From NCBI GenBank assembly GCA_947625135.1, contig CANQNE010000003.1:1-64000 (forward strand): 64,000 nucleotides of DNA, written 5' to 3'. A model generated the notes under the pieces. The model ran no database searches. It was given only the letters and a program-made list of their open reading frames with translations, and was not told the DNA's origin. This stretch comes from an uncultured Lachnospiraceae bacterium. GTDB taxonomy: Bacteria; Bacillota; Clostridia; Lachnospirales; Lachnospiraceae. The position numbers and the translations under genes were made by a program. Positions 43,934 through 53,126 of this stretch are shown here, piece by piece (the stretch's first letter is position 1; each line of letters starts with the position of its first letter).

Positions 43934-46900
43934 TTATTTGCCTTCGCCTCCGTAGAGGGTGATCAGCTTATTCAGGTATTCGTAACGCTCTTTTGCAAAT
44001 GCCTCAGACTGATCGAACAGCTTTTCAGCTCTTTCAGGATTGAAGCGTGCCAGTGCGTTGTAACGAACCTCGCCATTTAAGAATTCCTTGTAGTCTGCGG
44101 TAGGAGCCTTGCTGTCCAGTGTGAACGCAGGCTTGCCTTCTTTGGCAAGGAGAGGATTGTAACGGAAGTTGTGCCAGTAACCGGCAGCTACCGCGTTTTT
44201 CTCCTCTGTCTGTGCCTTGGACATACCAACCTTGATGCCGTGGTTGATACAAGGAGCATAGCAGATGACGATAGAAGGTCCGGGATAAGCCTCAGCCTCT
44301 GTGATCGCCTTAACGGTCTGATTGTAATCAGCGCCCATGGCAACCTGTGCAACATATACATAACCATAGCTCATAGCAATGGAAGCAAGGTCTTTCTTTT
44401 TCACTTCCTTACCTGCAGCAGCAAACTGTGCGGTGGCGCCTACAGGAGTCGCTTTGGAGGACTGACCGCCTGTATTGGAGTAAACTTCGGTATCAAATAC
44501 CAGAATATTTACATCCTGGCCGCTGGCCAGTACATGGTCAACACCGCCGAAGCCGATATCGTAAGCCCAGCCGTCACCGCCGAAGATCCACTGAGATTTC
44601 TTTGCAAGGAAGTCTTTGTCCTTCAGGATCTCCCTGGCGTCGTCGCAGCCGCATGCCTCAAGAGCGGCAACCAGCTTTTCTGTGGCAGCGCCGTTGGTAG
44701 CGCCGCAGCTGAAGGTATCCATATAATCAGCGATCGCGGATTTCACGTCTTCCTTATCCGTCTTCTCAGAGAGCGCGTTCAGTTTGGACTTCAGGCTGTC
44801 CCGGAGCGCCCGCTGGGCAAGGAACATACCATAACCAAACTCCGCAGCATCCTCAAACAAAGAGTTTGACCATGCGGGTCCTTTGCCCTCGGGAGTGGTC
44901 GTATAAGGAGTAGAAGGTGATGAGTTTGCCCAGATCGAAGAACATCCGGTTGCGTTTGCAATGTACATTCTGTCGCCGAACAGCTGCGTTACCAGTTTGG
45001 CATAAGGAGTCTCGCCGCAGCCGGCACATGCACCGGAGAACTCAAGAAGGGGCTGCTTGAACTGGCTGCCCTTCACGGTGCCTTCCTTGAATTTTTCCAG
45101 AACCTCGGGTTTCTTGGGAAGGGACTGACCGTAAGCGAAAACTTCCTGCTCGTCCCGATTCTCTTCCAGACTCTCCATAACAAGAGCCTTTTCACCCTTT
45201 TTGCCGGGACATACGTTCGCGCAGGAACCGCATCCGGTACAATCCAGTGCGGAAACAGTCATGGCGAATTTCATGCCGGGCATACCGGTCATATCTGCCA
45301 TCTTCATGCCTTCGGGAGCGTTGGCCGCTTCCTCTGCAGTCAATGCTACAGGACGCACAACAGCATGAGGACATACATAAGAACAGAAGTTACACTGAAT
45401 ACAGTTCTCAGGCTTCCAATTGGGAACATCCACCGCGATGCCGCGCTTCTCATAAGCGGAAGTACCGGAAGGAGTGGTGCCGTCCGCGTAATCTGCAAAT
45501 GCAGATACGGGAAGCTGATTGCCCTGCTGTGCGTTGATGGGGATCTGGATGTTCTTTACGAATTTAGCGGCGTCGCTGTCGCCCTCAACCGTAACAGCCA
45601 GAGATTCCTCTGCTGCGTTTTTCCAGCTTTCGGGAACCTGAATTTCCACAACGTCTGTTGCGCCCCGGTCGATGGCGTCATAGTTCATCTGTACGATCTT
45701 ATCGCCTTTTCTTCCGTAGGTCGCCTTGGCAGCAGCCTTCATCAGCTCGATAGCCTTGTCTGAAGGGATGATGTCGGCCAGCTTGAAGAATGCAGACTGG
45801 AGAACGGTGTTGATACGTCCGCCCAGACCGATCTCCTTGCCGATCTTGATGCCGTCGATGGTGTAAAGCTTGATATTGTGGTCAGCAATGTATTTTTTCA
45901 TCTGACCGGGAAGGTGAGTCTCAAGACCCTCCAGATCCCAAGGGCAGTTCAGCAGGAAAGTACCGCCGTCAACCAGCTCCTGCACCATGTTGTATTTACG
46001 TACATAAGCGGGATTGTGGCAAGCCACGAAGTTAGCCCGGGTGATCAGGTAGGTGGAACGGATGGGATCCTTTCCGAAGCGGAGGTGAGACATGGTGACA
46101 CCGCCGGATTTCTTGGAATCGTAATCAAAATATGCCTGGGCATACATATCGGTGTTATCGCCGATGATCTTGATGGAGTTCTTGTTGGCGCCCACAGTAC
46201 CGTCAGCGCCCAGACCCCAGAATTTGCAGTTGATGGTGGAAGCGGGTGTGGTCACCACGTTTTCGCCTACAGGAAGAGAAAGGTTTGTCACATCATCCTC
46301 GATACCGATGGTGAACATCTTCTTCTCATGATTGTTGTAGATAGCAATGATCTGCGCAGGTGTGGTGTCCTTGCATGCCAGACCATAACGGCAGGAGAAT
46401 ACGGGAACGGAATCCAGTTTGGAACCCTTCAGTGCCGCAACAACATCTAAGTACAGAGGCTCGCCCAGAGCGCCGGGCTCTTTGGTCCTGTCAAGAACCG
46501 TAACCTGCTTCACGGAGTCGGGGATGGCGTCTACCAGAGCCTGTCCGCAGAAAGGTCTGTAGAGACGAACTTTTATAACGCCGACTTTGGCGCCGGAAGC
46601 AAGCATATAGTCGATGGTCTCATCGATGGTCTCACATACGGAACCCATGGCGACGATCACATGCTCCGCATCGGGAGCGCCGTAGTAGTTGAACAGTTTG
46701 TAATCGGTGCCGATTTTGGCGTTTACTTTATCCATGTATTCCTGAACGATTCCGGGAAGGGCGTCATAGTAAGGGTTGCAAGCCTCACGTGCCTGGAAGA
46801 ATACGTCAGGGTTCTGAGCGGAACCGCGCTCAACGGGATGGTTGGGATTCAGCGCATTGCGGCGGAATTCGTCGATGGCGTCCATGTCCACCAGATCCTT

Positions 46901-47473
46901 CAGATCCTCATAGTCCCATGTCTCGATCTTCTGGATCTCATGGGAGGTTCTGAAACCGTCAAAGAAATTGATGAAAGGAAGTTTACCCTTGATCGCTGCG
47001 CAGTGTGCAACGGCGGTCAGATCCATAACCTCCTGTACGCTGCCCTCACAGAGCATTGCAACGCCTGTCTGACGGCATGCCAGTACATCGGAGTGATCTC
47101 CGAAGATGGACAATGCGTGACTGGCGATCGTCCGGGCAGATACGTTGAATACGCCGGGAAGCAGTTCGCCGGCGATCTTGTAAAGGTTGGGGATCATCAG
47201 CAGCAGACCCTGAGAAGCCGTAAAGGTAGTTGTCAGCGCACCTGCGGACAAAGAACCGTGTACGGTACCGGCGGCGCCGGCTTCAGATTGCATTTCTGTA
47301 ATCTGCACAGTCTGGCCAAAGATGTTTTTCCTTCCCTGCGTTGCCCATTCGTCTGCGGCCTCAGCCATGACAGATGAAGGGGTAATCGGATAGATGGCGG
47401 CAACGTCTGTGTACGCATAGGACACATGAGCGGCTGCGTGATTACCATCCATGGTTTTCATTTTTCTTGCCAT
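43934..47473 (-). CDS. nifJ: Pyruvate:ferredoxin oxidoreductase
   Basis: 1179 residues, the single-chain PFOR length. It oxidises pyruvate to acetyl-CoA and CO2, passing electrons to ferredoxin, in clostridial fermentation. The N-terminal domain begins MKTMDGNHAAAHVSYAYTDVAAIYPITPSS. Two 4Fe-4S ferredoxin motifs are CIQCNFCSYVCPHAVVRP and CTGCGSCANVCPG. A third cluster uses GACAGCGETPY with later cysteines. The thiamine pyrophosphate site is GGDGWAYDIGFGGVDHVL to SNTGGQ. The start at 47473 is set by AAGGAGGAAAC upstream. Confidence 0.97.
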   Translation of the reverse strand: MARKMKTMDGNHAAAHVSYAYTDVAAIYPITPSSVMAEAADEWATQGRKNIFGQTVQITEMQSEAGAAGTVHGSLSAGALTTTFTASQGLLLMIPNLYKIAGELLPGVFNVSARTIASHALSIFGDHSDVLACRQTGVAMLCEGSVQEVMDLTAVAHCAAIKGKLPFINFFDGFRTSHEIQKIETWDYEDLKDLVDMDAIDEFRRNALNPNHPVERGSAQNPDVFFQAREACNPYYDALPGIVQEYMDKVNAKIGTDYKLFNYYGAPDAEHVIVAMGSVCETIDETIDYMLASGAKVGVIKVRLYRPFCGQALVDAIPDSVKQVTVLDRTKEPGALGEPLYLDVVAALKGSKLDSVPVFSCRYGLACKDTTPAQIIAIYNNHEKKMFTIGIEDDVTNLSLPVGENVVTTPASTINCKFWGLGADGTVGANKNSIKIIGDNTDMYAQAYFDYDSKKSGGVTMSHLRFGKDPIRSTYLITRANFVACHNPAYVRKYNMVQELVDGGTFLLNCPWDLEGLETHLPGQMKKYIADHNIKLYTIDGIKIGKEIGLGGRINTVLQSAFFKLADIIPSDKAIELMKAAAKATYGRKGDKIVQMNYDAIDRGATDVVEIQVPESWKNAAEESLAVTVEGDSDAAKFVKNIQIPINAQQGNQLPVSAFADYADGTTPSGTSAYEKRGIAVDVPNWKPENCIQCNFCSYVCPHAVVRPVALTAEEAANAPEGMKMADMTGMPGMKFAMTVSALDCTGCGSCANVCPGKKGEKALVMESLEENRDEQEVFAYGQSLPKKPEVLEKFKEGTVKGSQFKQPLLEFSGACAGCGETPYAKLVTQLFGDRMYIANATGCSSIWANSSPSTPYTTTPEGKGPAWSNSLFEDAAEFGYGMFLAQRALRDSLKSKLNALSEKTDKEDVKSAIADYMDTFSCGATNGAATEKLVAALEACGCDDAREILKDKDFLAKKSQWIFGGDGWAYDIGFGGVDHVLASGQDVNILVFDTEVYSNTGGQSSKATPVGATAQFAAAGKEVKKKDLASIAMSYGYVYVAQVAMGADYNQTVKAITEAEAYPGPSIVICYAPCINHGIKVGMSKAQTEEKNAVAAGYWHNFRYNPLLAKEGKPAFTLDSKAPTADYKEFLNGEVRYNALARFNPERAEKLFDQSEAFAKERYEYLNKLITLYGGEGK

Positions 47474-47544
47474 TGTAGTAGTTTCCTCCTTGTAAAATAG
47501 TAGGTAAGATAACGGAAATAAAATTTCATATTTCCCTGACATAT

Positions 47545-47573
47545 ATAATAAGATTTTGTGGTAAAAAGGTCAA
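47545..47573 (-). promoter_or_regulatory. Promoter of nifJ
   Basis: Minus strand TTGACC (47568-47573), 17-bp spacer, TATTAT (47545-47550). Confidence 0.75.
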
Positions 47574-47650
47574 GAGCAAATACGGCAAAAAAAGTAAAAT
47601 ATAATAAGAAAAAACAGGATTTCTCAACAGCTATCGACAAAAAATACACA

Positions 47651-47677
47651 AACCCGGGAGATAAATATTACCGGGTT
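47651..47677. repeat. Inverted repeat AACCCGG/CCGGGTT between divergent promoters
   Basis: Seven-base perfect arms at 47651-47657 and 47671-47677 around 13 nt. It lies between the divergent nifJ and amidase promoters, 12 bp from the rightward -35, where no transcript needs terminating. An operator or 5' structure is possible. Confidence 0.5.
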
Positions 47678-47688
47678 GTTAAAAAAAC

Positions 47689-47717
47689 TTGAAAAAAGTG
47701 TAAAACTATTGTATACT
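47689..47717 (+). promoter_or_regulatory. Promoter of the amidase-deacetylase gene
   Basis: TTGAAA (47689-47694), 17-bp spacer, TATACT (47712-47717). Confidence 0.7.
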
Positions 47718-47800
47718 TAAAAAAATTTACCAAAAAAGTTGGAGTGAAAACTACTGTTTCAGCCTGTTTTTTCGCAGAAATAAACAAATTATTGAAGCAA

Positions 47801-47830
47801 ATGAGGAGTTACTGAAATGAGGAGTTACTG
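47801..47830 (+). repeat. Tandem duplication carrying the ribosome binding site
   Basis: ATGAGGAGTTACTG occurs at 47801-47814 and again at 47817-47830, joined by AA. Each copy contains GAGGAG, and the second sits 2 bp before the real ATG at 47833. The first copy also encodes a four-codon ORF (MRSY, stop). Confidence 0.9.
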
Positions 47831-47832
47831 TT

Positions 47833-49587
47833 ATGAATAGACAGGATATGCCAAGACGTAGCCAGTTTTCCTCTGAGGAAGCCTACCAGCGTGCCAGAAG
47901 ACGCAGGATTATCGAACTTCGCAGACGAAAAAGAAGACTGAGAAAGATTGTAAAAACAGCGATCATCGCCGGTATGTTCTGCATGGCGGCGCTGGTGGTC
48001 CTGGGGATCGGATTTGCTGTGAAGGCGATCTTTACCGGATTGGGATCGCGAAGCGTCAGTGAGACTGTGCTGGCGGAGCGATATGAGGCGATGCCCGATA
48101 TCTCCACCATTTCCATGGAGGATGAACCGACGCCTACGCTGGATCTGTATGTCTGTCTGGATCCGGGACATGGGGGCTATGATCCCGGGACAAGCAGTGC
48201 GGACGGAAAGAGAAATGAGAAAGATGATGTGCTGAGACTGGCGCTGGCTGTGCGGGAAGAACTGCAGGCGTTAGGCGCACAGGTGCTGATGACAAGAGAA
48301 GACGATACCTTTTATAAGTTGTCTGACAGAGGCTATATTGCCAACAATGCAAAGGTGGATTATTTTGTGTCCATTCACCGGAATGCGGTGGATGCTAACG
48401 AGGATGCAACGCCAAACGGCATAGAAATCTATGTGCCCACAAAGGCCCGCAGCAATCCGGACGGCTCTTATGAGCTGGGTGAAAACATTATGGCCGGACT
48501 GGAAAAAGCCGGTATTTCAGAAAACAGAGGCGTGCGGTACGGCTCTCAGGGATCTGAAAACTCCGATTATCAGGTGAACAGGGATACGGAGATGCCCAGC
48601 TGCCTGATCGAATTGGGCTTTATGACCAGCGACAAAGACAACCAGCTGCTGGATGAGAATCTGCAGAGTTACGCCAAGGAGATTGCCAGGGCCATTGTCA
48701 AGACTTCCCAGAAAGGGGAGGAGACTGAACCTCCCAAGGGAATGACGCTGGAGAATGAAAAGATTCAGGATGTGAATTCTCTGAGCAGCGAGGAGATCGT
48801 CTGGGCTCCCGGCACGGAGACGGACGAAAATAACCGGCCCACAGGCGCTTTGGATTTTCAGGAAAAATACGGCGCATATCAGGCTCAGTTTATTATGCCG
48901 GATCAGGAAAAAGAGATCTACCTGACCTTTGACGAAGGCTATGAAGCCGGTTATACGGGGCAGATCCTGGATATTTTGAAGGAGAACGGGATTTCGGCTG
49001 TCTTTTTCGTGACGCTTCCCTTTGTGAAGAGCAATCAGGAGCTGGTGCAGCGGATGATTGACGAGGGACATATCATTGGCAACCACAGCGCAAACAATGA
49101 CCAGAAGGGGATCATCACCGCCAGCCTGGAGGAGCAGCGGACAGAGATCAACGATCTTCACGATTATATGCTGAGCCATTTCAACTATCAGATGTGTCTG
49201 TTCCGCTATCCCAACGGGAAATTTACACAGCAGTCTCTTGCAATGGTGAACAACCTGAATTATCAGAGTGTGTTCTGGAGCTTTTCTTATAAGGACTATG
49301 ATATGGCGAAGCAGCCGAAGGAGAAGGATTCCTTAAAAATTCTTGAAAAATGTCTCCACGGCGGCGCTATTTATCTGCTCAGCGCCCGTTCCCGGACAAA
49401 TGCGGAGATCCTCAGCGATTTTATCAGTGACGCACAGAAGCAGGGCTACACTTTTGAACCCTACTCCGTGAAGTCAGCCTCTGATCAGAGCAAGGACGCG
49501 GCCTCTTCGGAGCAGCCCGATGAAGGACAGAATGAGGACGGCGGCAGTCAGGATGAAACAGACGGTTCCGGCTCATCAGATCAGTAA
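47833..49587 (+). CDS. N-acetylmuramoyl-L-alanine amidase fused to a PdaA-like deacetylase domain
   Basis: 584 residues. A very basic N-terminus (RRRRIIELRRRKRRLRK) precedes a membrane helix at about 41-66. An Amidase_3 domain (about 105-292) has its zinc and catalytic residues: His113 in DPGHGG, Glu129, His182 in SIHRNA, Glu260 in LIELGF. A second domain (about 361-545) resembles PdaA, which deacetylates muramic acid during cortex delta-lactam synthesis: YLTFDEGYEAGYT, EGHIIGNHS, GAIYLLSARSRTNAE. However, the expected second histidine of HSxxH is Asn422, the late His (YLLH) is Ser517, and RxPR reads RYPN. The deacetylase half may therefore be inactive. An acidic Ser/Asp tail ends the protein. 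Single gene with terminator. Confidence 0.85.
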   Translation: MNRQDMPRRSQFSSEEAYQRARRRRIIELRRRKRRLRKIVKTAIIAGMFCMAALVVLGIGFAVKAIFTGLGSRSVSETVLAERYEAMPDISTISMEDEPTPTLDLYVCLDPGHGGYDPGTSSADGKRNEKDDVLRLALAVREELQALGAQVLMTREDDTFYKLSDRGYIANNAKVDYFVSIHRNAVDANEDATPNGIEIYVPTKARSNPDGSYELGENIMAGLEKAGISENRGVRYGSQGSENSDYQVNRDTEMPSCLIELGFMTSDKDNQLLDENLQSYAKEIARAIVKTSQKGEETEPPKGMTLENEKIQDVNSLSSEEIVWAPGTETDENNRPTGALDFQEKYGAYQAQFIMPDQEKEIYLTFDEGYEAGYTGQILDILKENGISAVFFVTLPFVKSNQELVQRMIDEGHIIGNHSANNDQKGIITASLEEQRTEINDLHDYMLSHFNYQMCLFRYPNGKFTQQSLAMVNNLNYQSVFWSFSYKDYDMAKQPKEKDSLKILEKCLHGGAIYLLSARSRTNAEILSDFISDAQKQGYTFEPYSVKSASDQSKDAASSEQPDEGQNEDGGSQDETDGSGSSDQ

Positions 49588-49607
49588 AAATCCATAGTCA
49601 GATACAT

Positions 49608-49668
49608 AAAACTGCCCTGCAGTCTTTTTGGCCTTTCAAAAAGGCGGAAAAGAACCGGGGCAGTTTTT
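49608..49668 (+). terminator. Terminator after the amidase-deacetylase gene
   Basis: AAACTGCCC (near 49609-49617) pairs with GGGGCAGTTT (49657-49666). The loop holds an inner hairpin (CTTTTTG with CAAAAAG), and a T run follows. Confidence 0.85.
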
Positions 49669-49688
49669 GATTTCCTTTTGAAATGCCG

Positions 49689-49717
49689 TTGAATTTTATT
49701 CAAGATTTTGGTAAAAT
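49689..49717 (+). promoter_or_regulatory. Promoter of the PPK2-type gene
   Basis: TTGAAT (49689-49694), 17-bp spacer, TAAAAT (49712-49717). Confidence 0.65.
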
Positions 49718-49771
49718 AAAAACAATGATTATTAATATCATTGTAAAGCAGGAAAAAGAGGAGGGACGCTT

Positions 49772-51274
49772 ATGTTGGAAAAAATCGATCTTTCCAAAAA
49801 AATGGAAAAAGAACTGTATAAACAGCGAAGCGACGAGCTTGGACTTCGCCTTGGAAGGCTGCAGAGAGCGTGCAAGGAACAGGGAATCCCGGTGATGATC
49901 GTCGTGGAGGGATTAAGCGCCGCGGGAAAGGGTACACTGATAAATGAGCTGATCGAGCCGCTGGATCCGAGAGGGTTTACGGTTTACGCTGTAAAAGACC
50001 CCACGGAGGAGGAGCGGCATTATCCTTTTCTGTGGCGGTTCTGGAATATGCTCCCTCCCAAAGGGCGGATCAATATTTACGACAGCAGCTGGTACCGCCG
50101 GGTCAGCGCCAATTATTTTGACGGCAGCACCAGCGAGAAGCAGCTGACGGACGCTTATGATGAGATCAAGAATTTTGAGAAGCAGCTGACGGATGATGGC
50201 ATGGTGCTGATCAAGCTGTTCTGCCATATCTCCAGGGATGAGCAGAAGAAACGGATGAAGAAGCTGCTGGACAACAAGGAGACTGCATGGCGGGTAACAG
50301 ACGCGGATCTGAAGCGCAATAAGAAGTATGACGAATATATTGAGATCTGCGAGGAAATGCTGCGCCGTACAGATTCTGCCTATGCGCCGTGGGAAGTTGT
50401 AGAGGCCATGGACAGAAGATTTGCTACGGTAAAGATTTTGTCTATCGTGGCAGGCGTGCTGGAGCAGGAACTGGAGAAGCGCAAACACAAAAAACCGCCT
50501 GTGATCGACAGCAGGCTGAACAAGGATAAGGAAATGACTTCCTCCTCACTGAACAAGGTTGATTTGTCAAACACACTGACAAGAGAGGAATATGTGAAGC
50601 AGAAAAAGGAACTGCAGAATCGGCTGTCGCTGCTGCACAGTGAGCTGTACCGGAGAAGAATACCGGTAGTGCTGGGCTTTGAGGGCTGGGACGCAGGTGG
50701 AAAGGGCGGCGCCATCAAACGGCTGACTCAGGCGCTGGACCCGAGAGGATATGCCGTGCATCCCACCGCATCCCCCAACGATATCGAGAAAGCCCACCAC
50801 TATCTGTGGCGTTTCTGGACCAATATGCCGAAGGCAGGTCATGTGGCCATCTTTGACCGGACATGGTACGGACGGGTGATGGTAGAGCGGATAGAGGGCT
50901 TCTGCTCCGCAGATGAATGGAGCAGGGCTTATACGGAGATCAACGATATGGAGAGGCATCTGGCAAACTTCGGCGCCATTGTGATCAAGTTCTGGATGCA
51001 GATCGACAAGGATGAACAGGAACGGCGCTTCAAGGAGCGGCAGGCCAATCCGGACAAGAACTGGAAGATCACTGACGAGGACTGGCGCAACCGGGAAAAA
51101 TGGGACGCTTATGAGATCGCGGTGGACGAAATGCTGATCCGTACCTCTACCACCTATGCGCCGTGGGTGATCGTGGAGGGCAATGACAAATATTATGCGC
51201 GGATCAAAGTGCTGCGGACGGTGGTGGAGGCCATTGAAGCGCGGCTGAAAAAACTGGATCAGCAAGGTGACTGA
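49772..51274 (+). CDS. pap: Polyphosphate:AMP phosphotransferase (tandem PPK2 domains)
   Basis: 500 residues made of two PPK2 domains (about 1-245 and 265-500), the class II layout that phosphorylates AMP to ADP with polyphosphate. Each half has a P-loop variant (VEGLSAAGKGTLINEL and FEGWDAGGKGGAIKRL), followed by LDPRG, LWRFW, and the Walker B-like YDSSWYRRV or FDRTWYGRV. The two halves are clearly homologous but not identical; usually only the second is active in this class. AAAGAGGAGG precedes the ATG. It heads a run of small genes ending in gerW; ppx and ppk1 lie 4-6 kb downstream. Confidence 0.92.
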   Translation: MLEKIDLSKKMEKELYKQRSDELGLRLGRLQRACKEQGIPVMIVVEGLSAAGKGTLINELIEPLDPRGFTVYAVKDPTEEERHYPFLWRFWNMLPPKGRINIYDSSWYRRVSANYFDGSTSEKQLTDAYDEIKNFEKQLTDDGMVLIKLFCHISRDEQKKRMKKLLDNKETAWRVTDADLKRNKKYDEYIEICEEMLRRTDSAYAPWEVVEAMDRRFATVKILSIVAGVLEQELEKRKHKKPPVIDSRLNKDKEMTSSSLNKVDLSNTLTREEYVKQKKELQNRLSLLHSELYRRRIPVVLGFEGWDAGGKGGAIKRLTQALDPRGYAVHPTASPNDIEKAHHYLWRFWTNMPKAGHVAIFDRTWYGRVMVERIEGFCSADEWSRAYTEINDMERHLANFGAIVIKFWMQIDKDEQERRFKERQANPDKNWKITDEDWRNREKWDAYEIAVDEMLIRTSTTYAPWVIVEGNDKYYARIKVLRTVVEAIEARLKKLDQQGD

Positions 51275-51275
51275 C

Positions 51276-51599
51276 ATGAAATGGTATTCTGATTTGTATG
51301 TGGGGGAAACGATTGCCGGGAGACACAAAAAGATCATACGGAAGATCAAGCACAATGGAAGGGCAGGCAATATTTTTCTGGTAGCCCTCCCGGCAAATCC
51401 CGCAAATCTGCTGGATATCATTCCCGTTCGGTTTTCGGGACATTATGAGGATATTCACGTGATAGGTCTGGCGAAGGGCAAGAGAGAGGCATGCCATGTG
51501 GCTGCCAGTATCATCGACGAGGTGTACCGGCGCAGCGGTGATTTTGACATCAGGGGTTATCTGCGCAGCAGGGAAGAGCAAAAGGAACAGGAAGTGTGA
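51276..51599 (+). CDS. Small conserved-looking protein of unknown function
   Basis: 107 residues, soluble and basic: KWYSDLYVGETIAGRHKKIIRKIKH, then a mixed alpha/beta middle (NIFLVALPANPANLLDIIPV; HVIGLAKGKREACHVAASIIDEVYR) and a charged tail. No motif was recognised. Its ATG lies 1 nt after the stop of pap, with AAGGTGA upstream, and its stop is followed 1 nt later by the next ATG. This tight packing supports a real gene co-translated with pap and the DUF2953 gene. Confidence 0.7.
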   Translation: MKWYSDLYVGETIAGRHKKIIRKIKHNGRAGNIFLVALPANPANLLDIIPVRFSGHYEDIHVIGLAKGKREACHVAASIIDEVYRRSGDFDIRGYLRSREEQKEQEV

Positions 51600-51600
51600 G

Positions 51601-52536
51601 ATGCTACATATATTGTTTCTCATTTTAAAAATAATAGGAATCCTGCTTTTGTGCCTGCTGGGGCTGCTGATCCTGCTGGTTTTGGCTGTGTTGTTCGTGC
51701 CGGTGCGGTATCATGCGGAGGGAGAAAGCAGAACGGCTTCGCCGGGCACATATATAAAAGGGACGGTTTCATGGCTTCTGCATCTGGTACATTTTTCCGC
51801 GGTTTACCAAAATGGAGAGACAAGCCTCCGGGTCCGGCTGCTGGGGATCCCCCTGTGGAAAAACGGGGCGGAGAAATCCCCCGGCCATTCCCGAAAGAGC
51901 AGGAAGGAGAAACCGAGCGAACCTTCCCCCAAAGACGAGGATCAGGACGCTCAGGAGCAGGCGGAGGCGGATCGGCAGGCTTTGGATGAACCGGTTACGA
52001 CAGAGACGGAGCTTTCCTGCCCACAACAGCAGGAAGAAGCAGGCGAAGAAAAAGAACAGTGGGCTTCTCCCGGCCTATGGAGCAGGATCCGGGAGAAAGG
52101 AAAAGCGTTTTTTGCGGGTATTTCTCAGCTGCGCAGCCGGATCTCCCAGATCAGAGAGAAGCTCAGCCGCACTTGGAAGCGGATTTTGCAATACCGGGAC
52201 TGGATCGGGACGGAGTCCGCAAAGCAGGCGCTGTTTCATTGCGGACGGGAGCTGAGGGATTTTCTTAAGCATATCAGGCCGCGAAAATGCAGGGTGTCTC
52301 TGCGGTTCGGCACAGGCGACCCCGCATCCACGGGACAGATCCTGGGCGCGGTGGCGCTGTTTTATCCCGCCACCAAAGGGCAGCTTCGCATAGACCCTGA
52401 TTTTCAGGAAAAAATATTGGAGGGCAGCTTCAAACTGTCCGGCAGAATGTTTTCCTGCAAGCTGGCGGCGGCCTGCTGGAGACTTTTCCGGGATCGGCAG
52501 ATCAGGACTGCTTACGGGCAATGGAAACAGCAATAG
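51601..52536 (+). CDS. DUF2953-domain membrane protein (YtfI-like)
   Basis: 311 residues. A long N-terminal hydrophobic stretch (about 5-30) anchors the protein, followed by VPVRYHAEGES and SWLLHLVHF (typical of DUF2953), a charged low-complexity region (about 95-165, rich in Lys, Glu, Pro and Gln), and a C-terminal domain with CRVSLRFGTGDPASTGQILGAVALFYP. In Bacillus the DUF2953 gene ytfI precedes ytfJ/gerW, and the same order is seen here, 72 bp apart. The start at 51601 follows GGAAGTGTGAG. Function unknown, possibly linked to sporulation. Confidence 0.82.
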   Translation: MLHILFLILKIIGILLLCLLGLLILLVLAVLFVPVRYHAEGESRTASPGTYIKGTVSWLLHLVHFSAVYQNGETSLRVRLLGIPLWKNGAEKSPGHSRKSRKEKPSEPSPKDEDQDAQEQAEADRQALDEPVTTETELSCPQQQEEAGEEKEQWASPGLWSRIREKGKAFFAGISQLRSRISQIREKLSRTWKRILQYRDWIGTESAKQALFHCGRELRDFLKHIRPRKCRVSLRFGTGDPASTGQILGAVALFYPATKGQLRIDPDFQEKILEGSFKLSGRMFSCKLAAACWRLFRDRQIRTAYGQWKQQ

Positions 52537-52608
52537 ACAGTCAGAAATAACAATGACTGACAATGATAAAAATCAAGTCCGCGAAAAGCGGCAGAAAGAG
52601 GTAAGGCT

Positions 52609-53019
52609 ATGGCCAGGGAAAATAATTTTTCAGATACCATGCAGGCGCTGCTGAAGGGAATGGATCAATACATCACCACAAAGACGGTGGTAGGCGATGT
52701 GATTCATGTAAACGATACCATCATCCTGCCGCTGGTTGACGTTTCCTTTGGTGTGGGCGCAGGCGCCTTCTCCGGAGAGAAAAAGGACAACGGAGGCGGC
52801 GGACTGGGCGGAAAGATGAGCCCCTGCGCGCTTTTGGTGATTCAGAACGGGACCACAAAGCTCGTCAACATCAAGAATCAGGACGGACTCACGAAGATTC
52901 TGGATATGGTTCCTGATTTTGTCAATAAGTTCTATGACGGAAAGAAAGGCTCAGACGTCAATGTGGATATTGATGATCTGATCTTTGAGGAAGAGGAAAC
53001 CGATAAAGAAGAAAAATGA
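52609..53019 (+). CDS. gerW: GerW-family sporulation protein (YtfJ)
   Basis: 136 residues. GerW/YtfJ is a spore protein needed for normal germination in Bacillus. The family core is visible: KGMDQYITTKTVVGDVIHVNDTIILPLVDVSFGVGAG, a Gly-rich segment (GGGGLGGKMSP), and ALLVIQNGTTKLVNIKNQ. It ends in an acidic tail. AGAGGTAAGG precedes the ATG. It closes the pap to gerW run and supports a spore-forming host. Confidence 0.92.
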   Translation: MARENNFSDTMQALLKGMDQYITTKTVVGDVIHVNDTIILPLVDVSFGVGAGAFSGEKKDNGGGGLGGKMSPCALLVIQNGTTKLVNIKNQDGLTKILDMVPDFVNKFYDGKKGSDVNVDIDDLIFEEEETDKEEK

Positions 53020-53126
53020 TTCAGCTGCGGCAGTTAAAACAGATCGAAGAGGCAGGCAGGGGTAGCATATCCTGCGATCGGCTGCATATATTGATGATAT
53101 GAGCAGAAAATCGCGGGGGAATCAGG

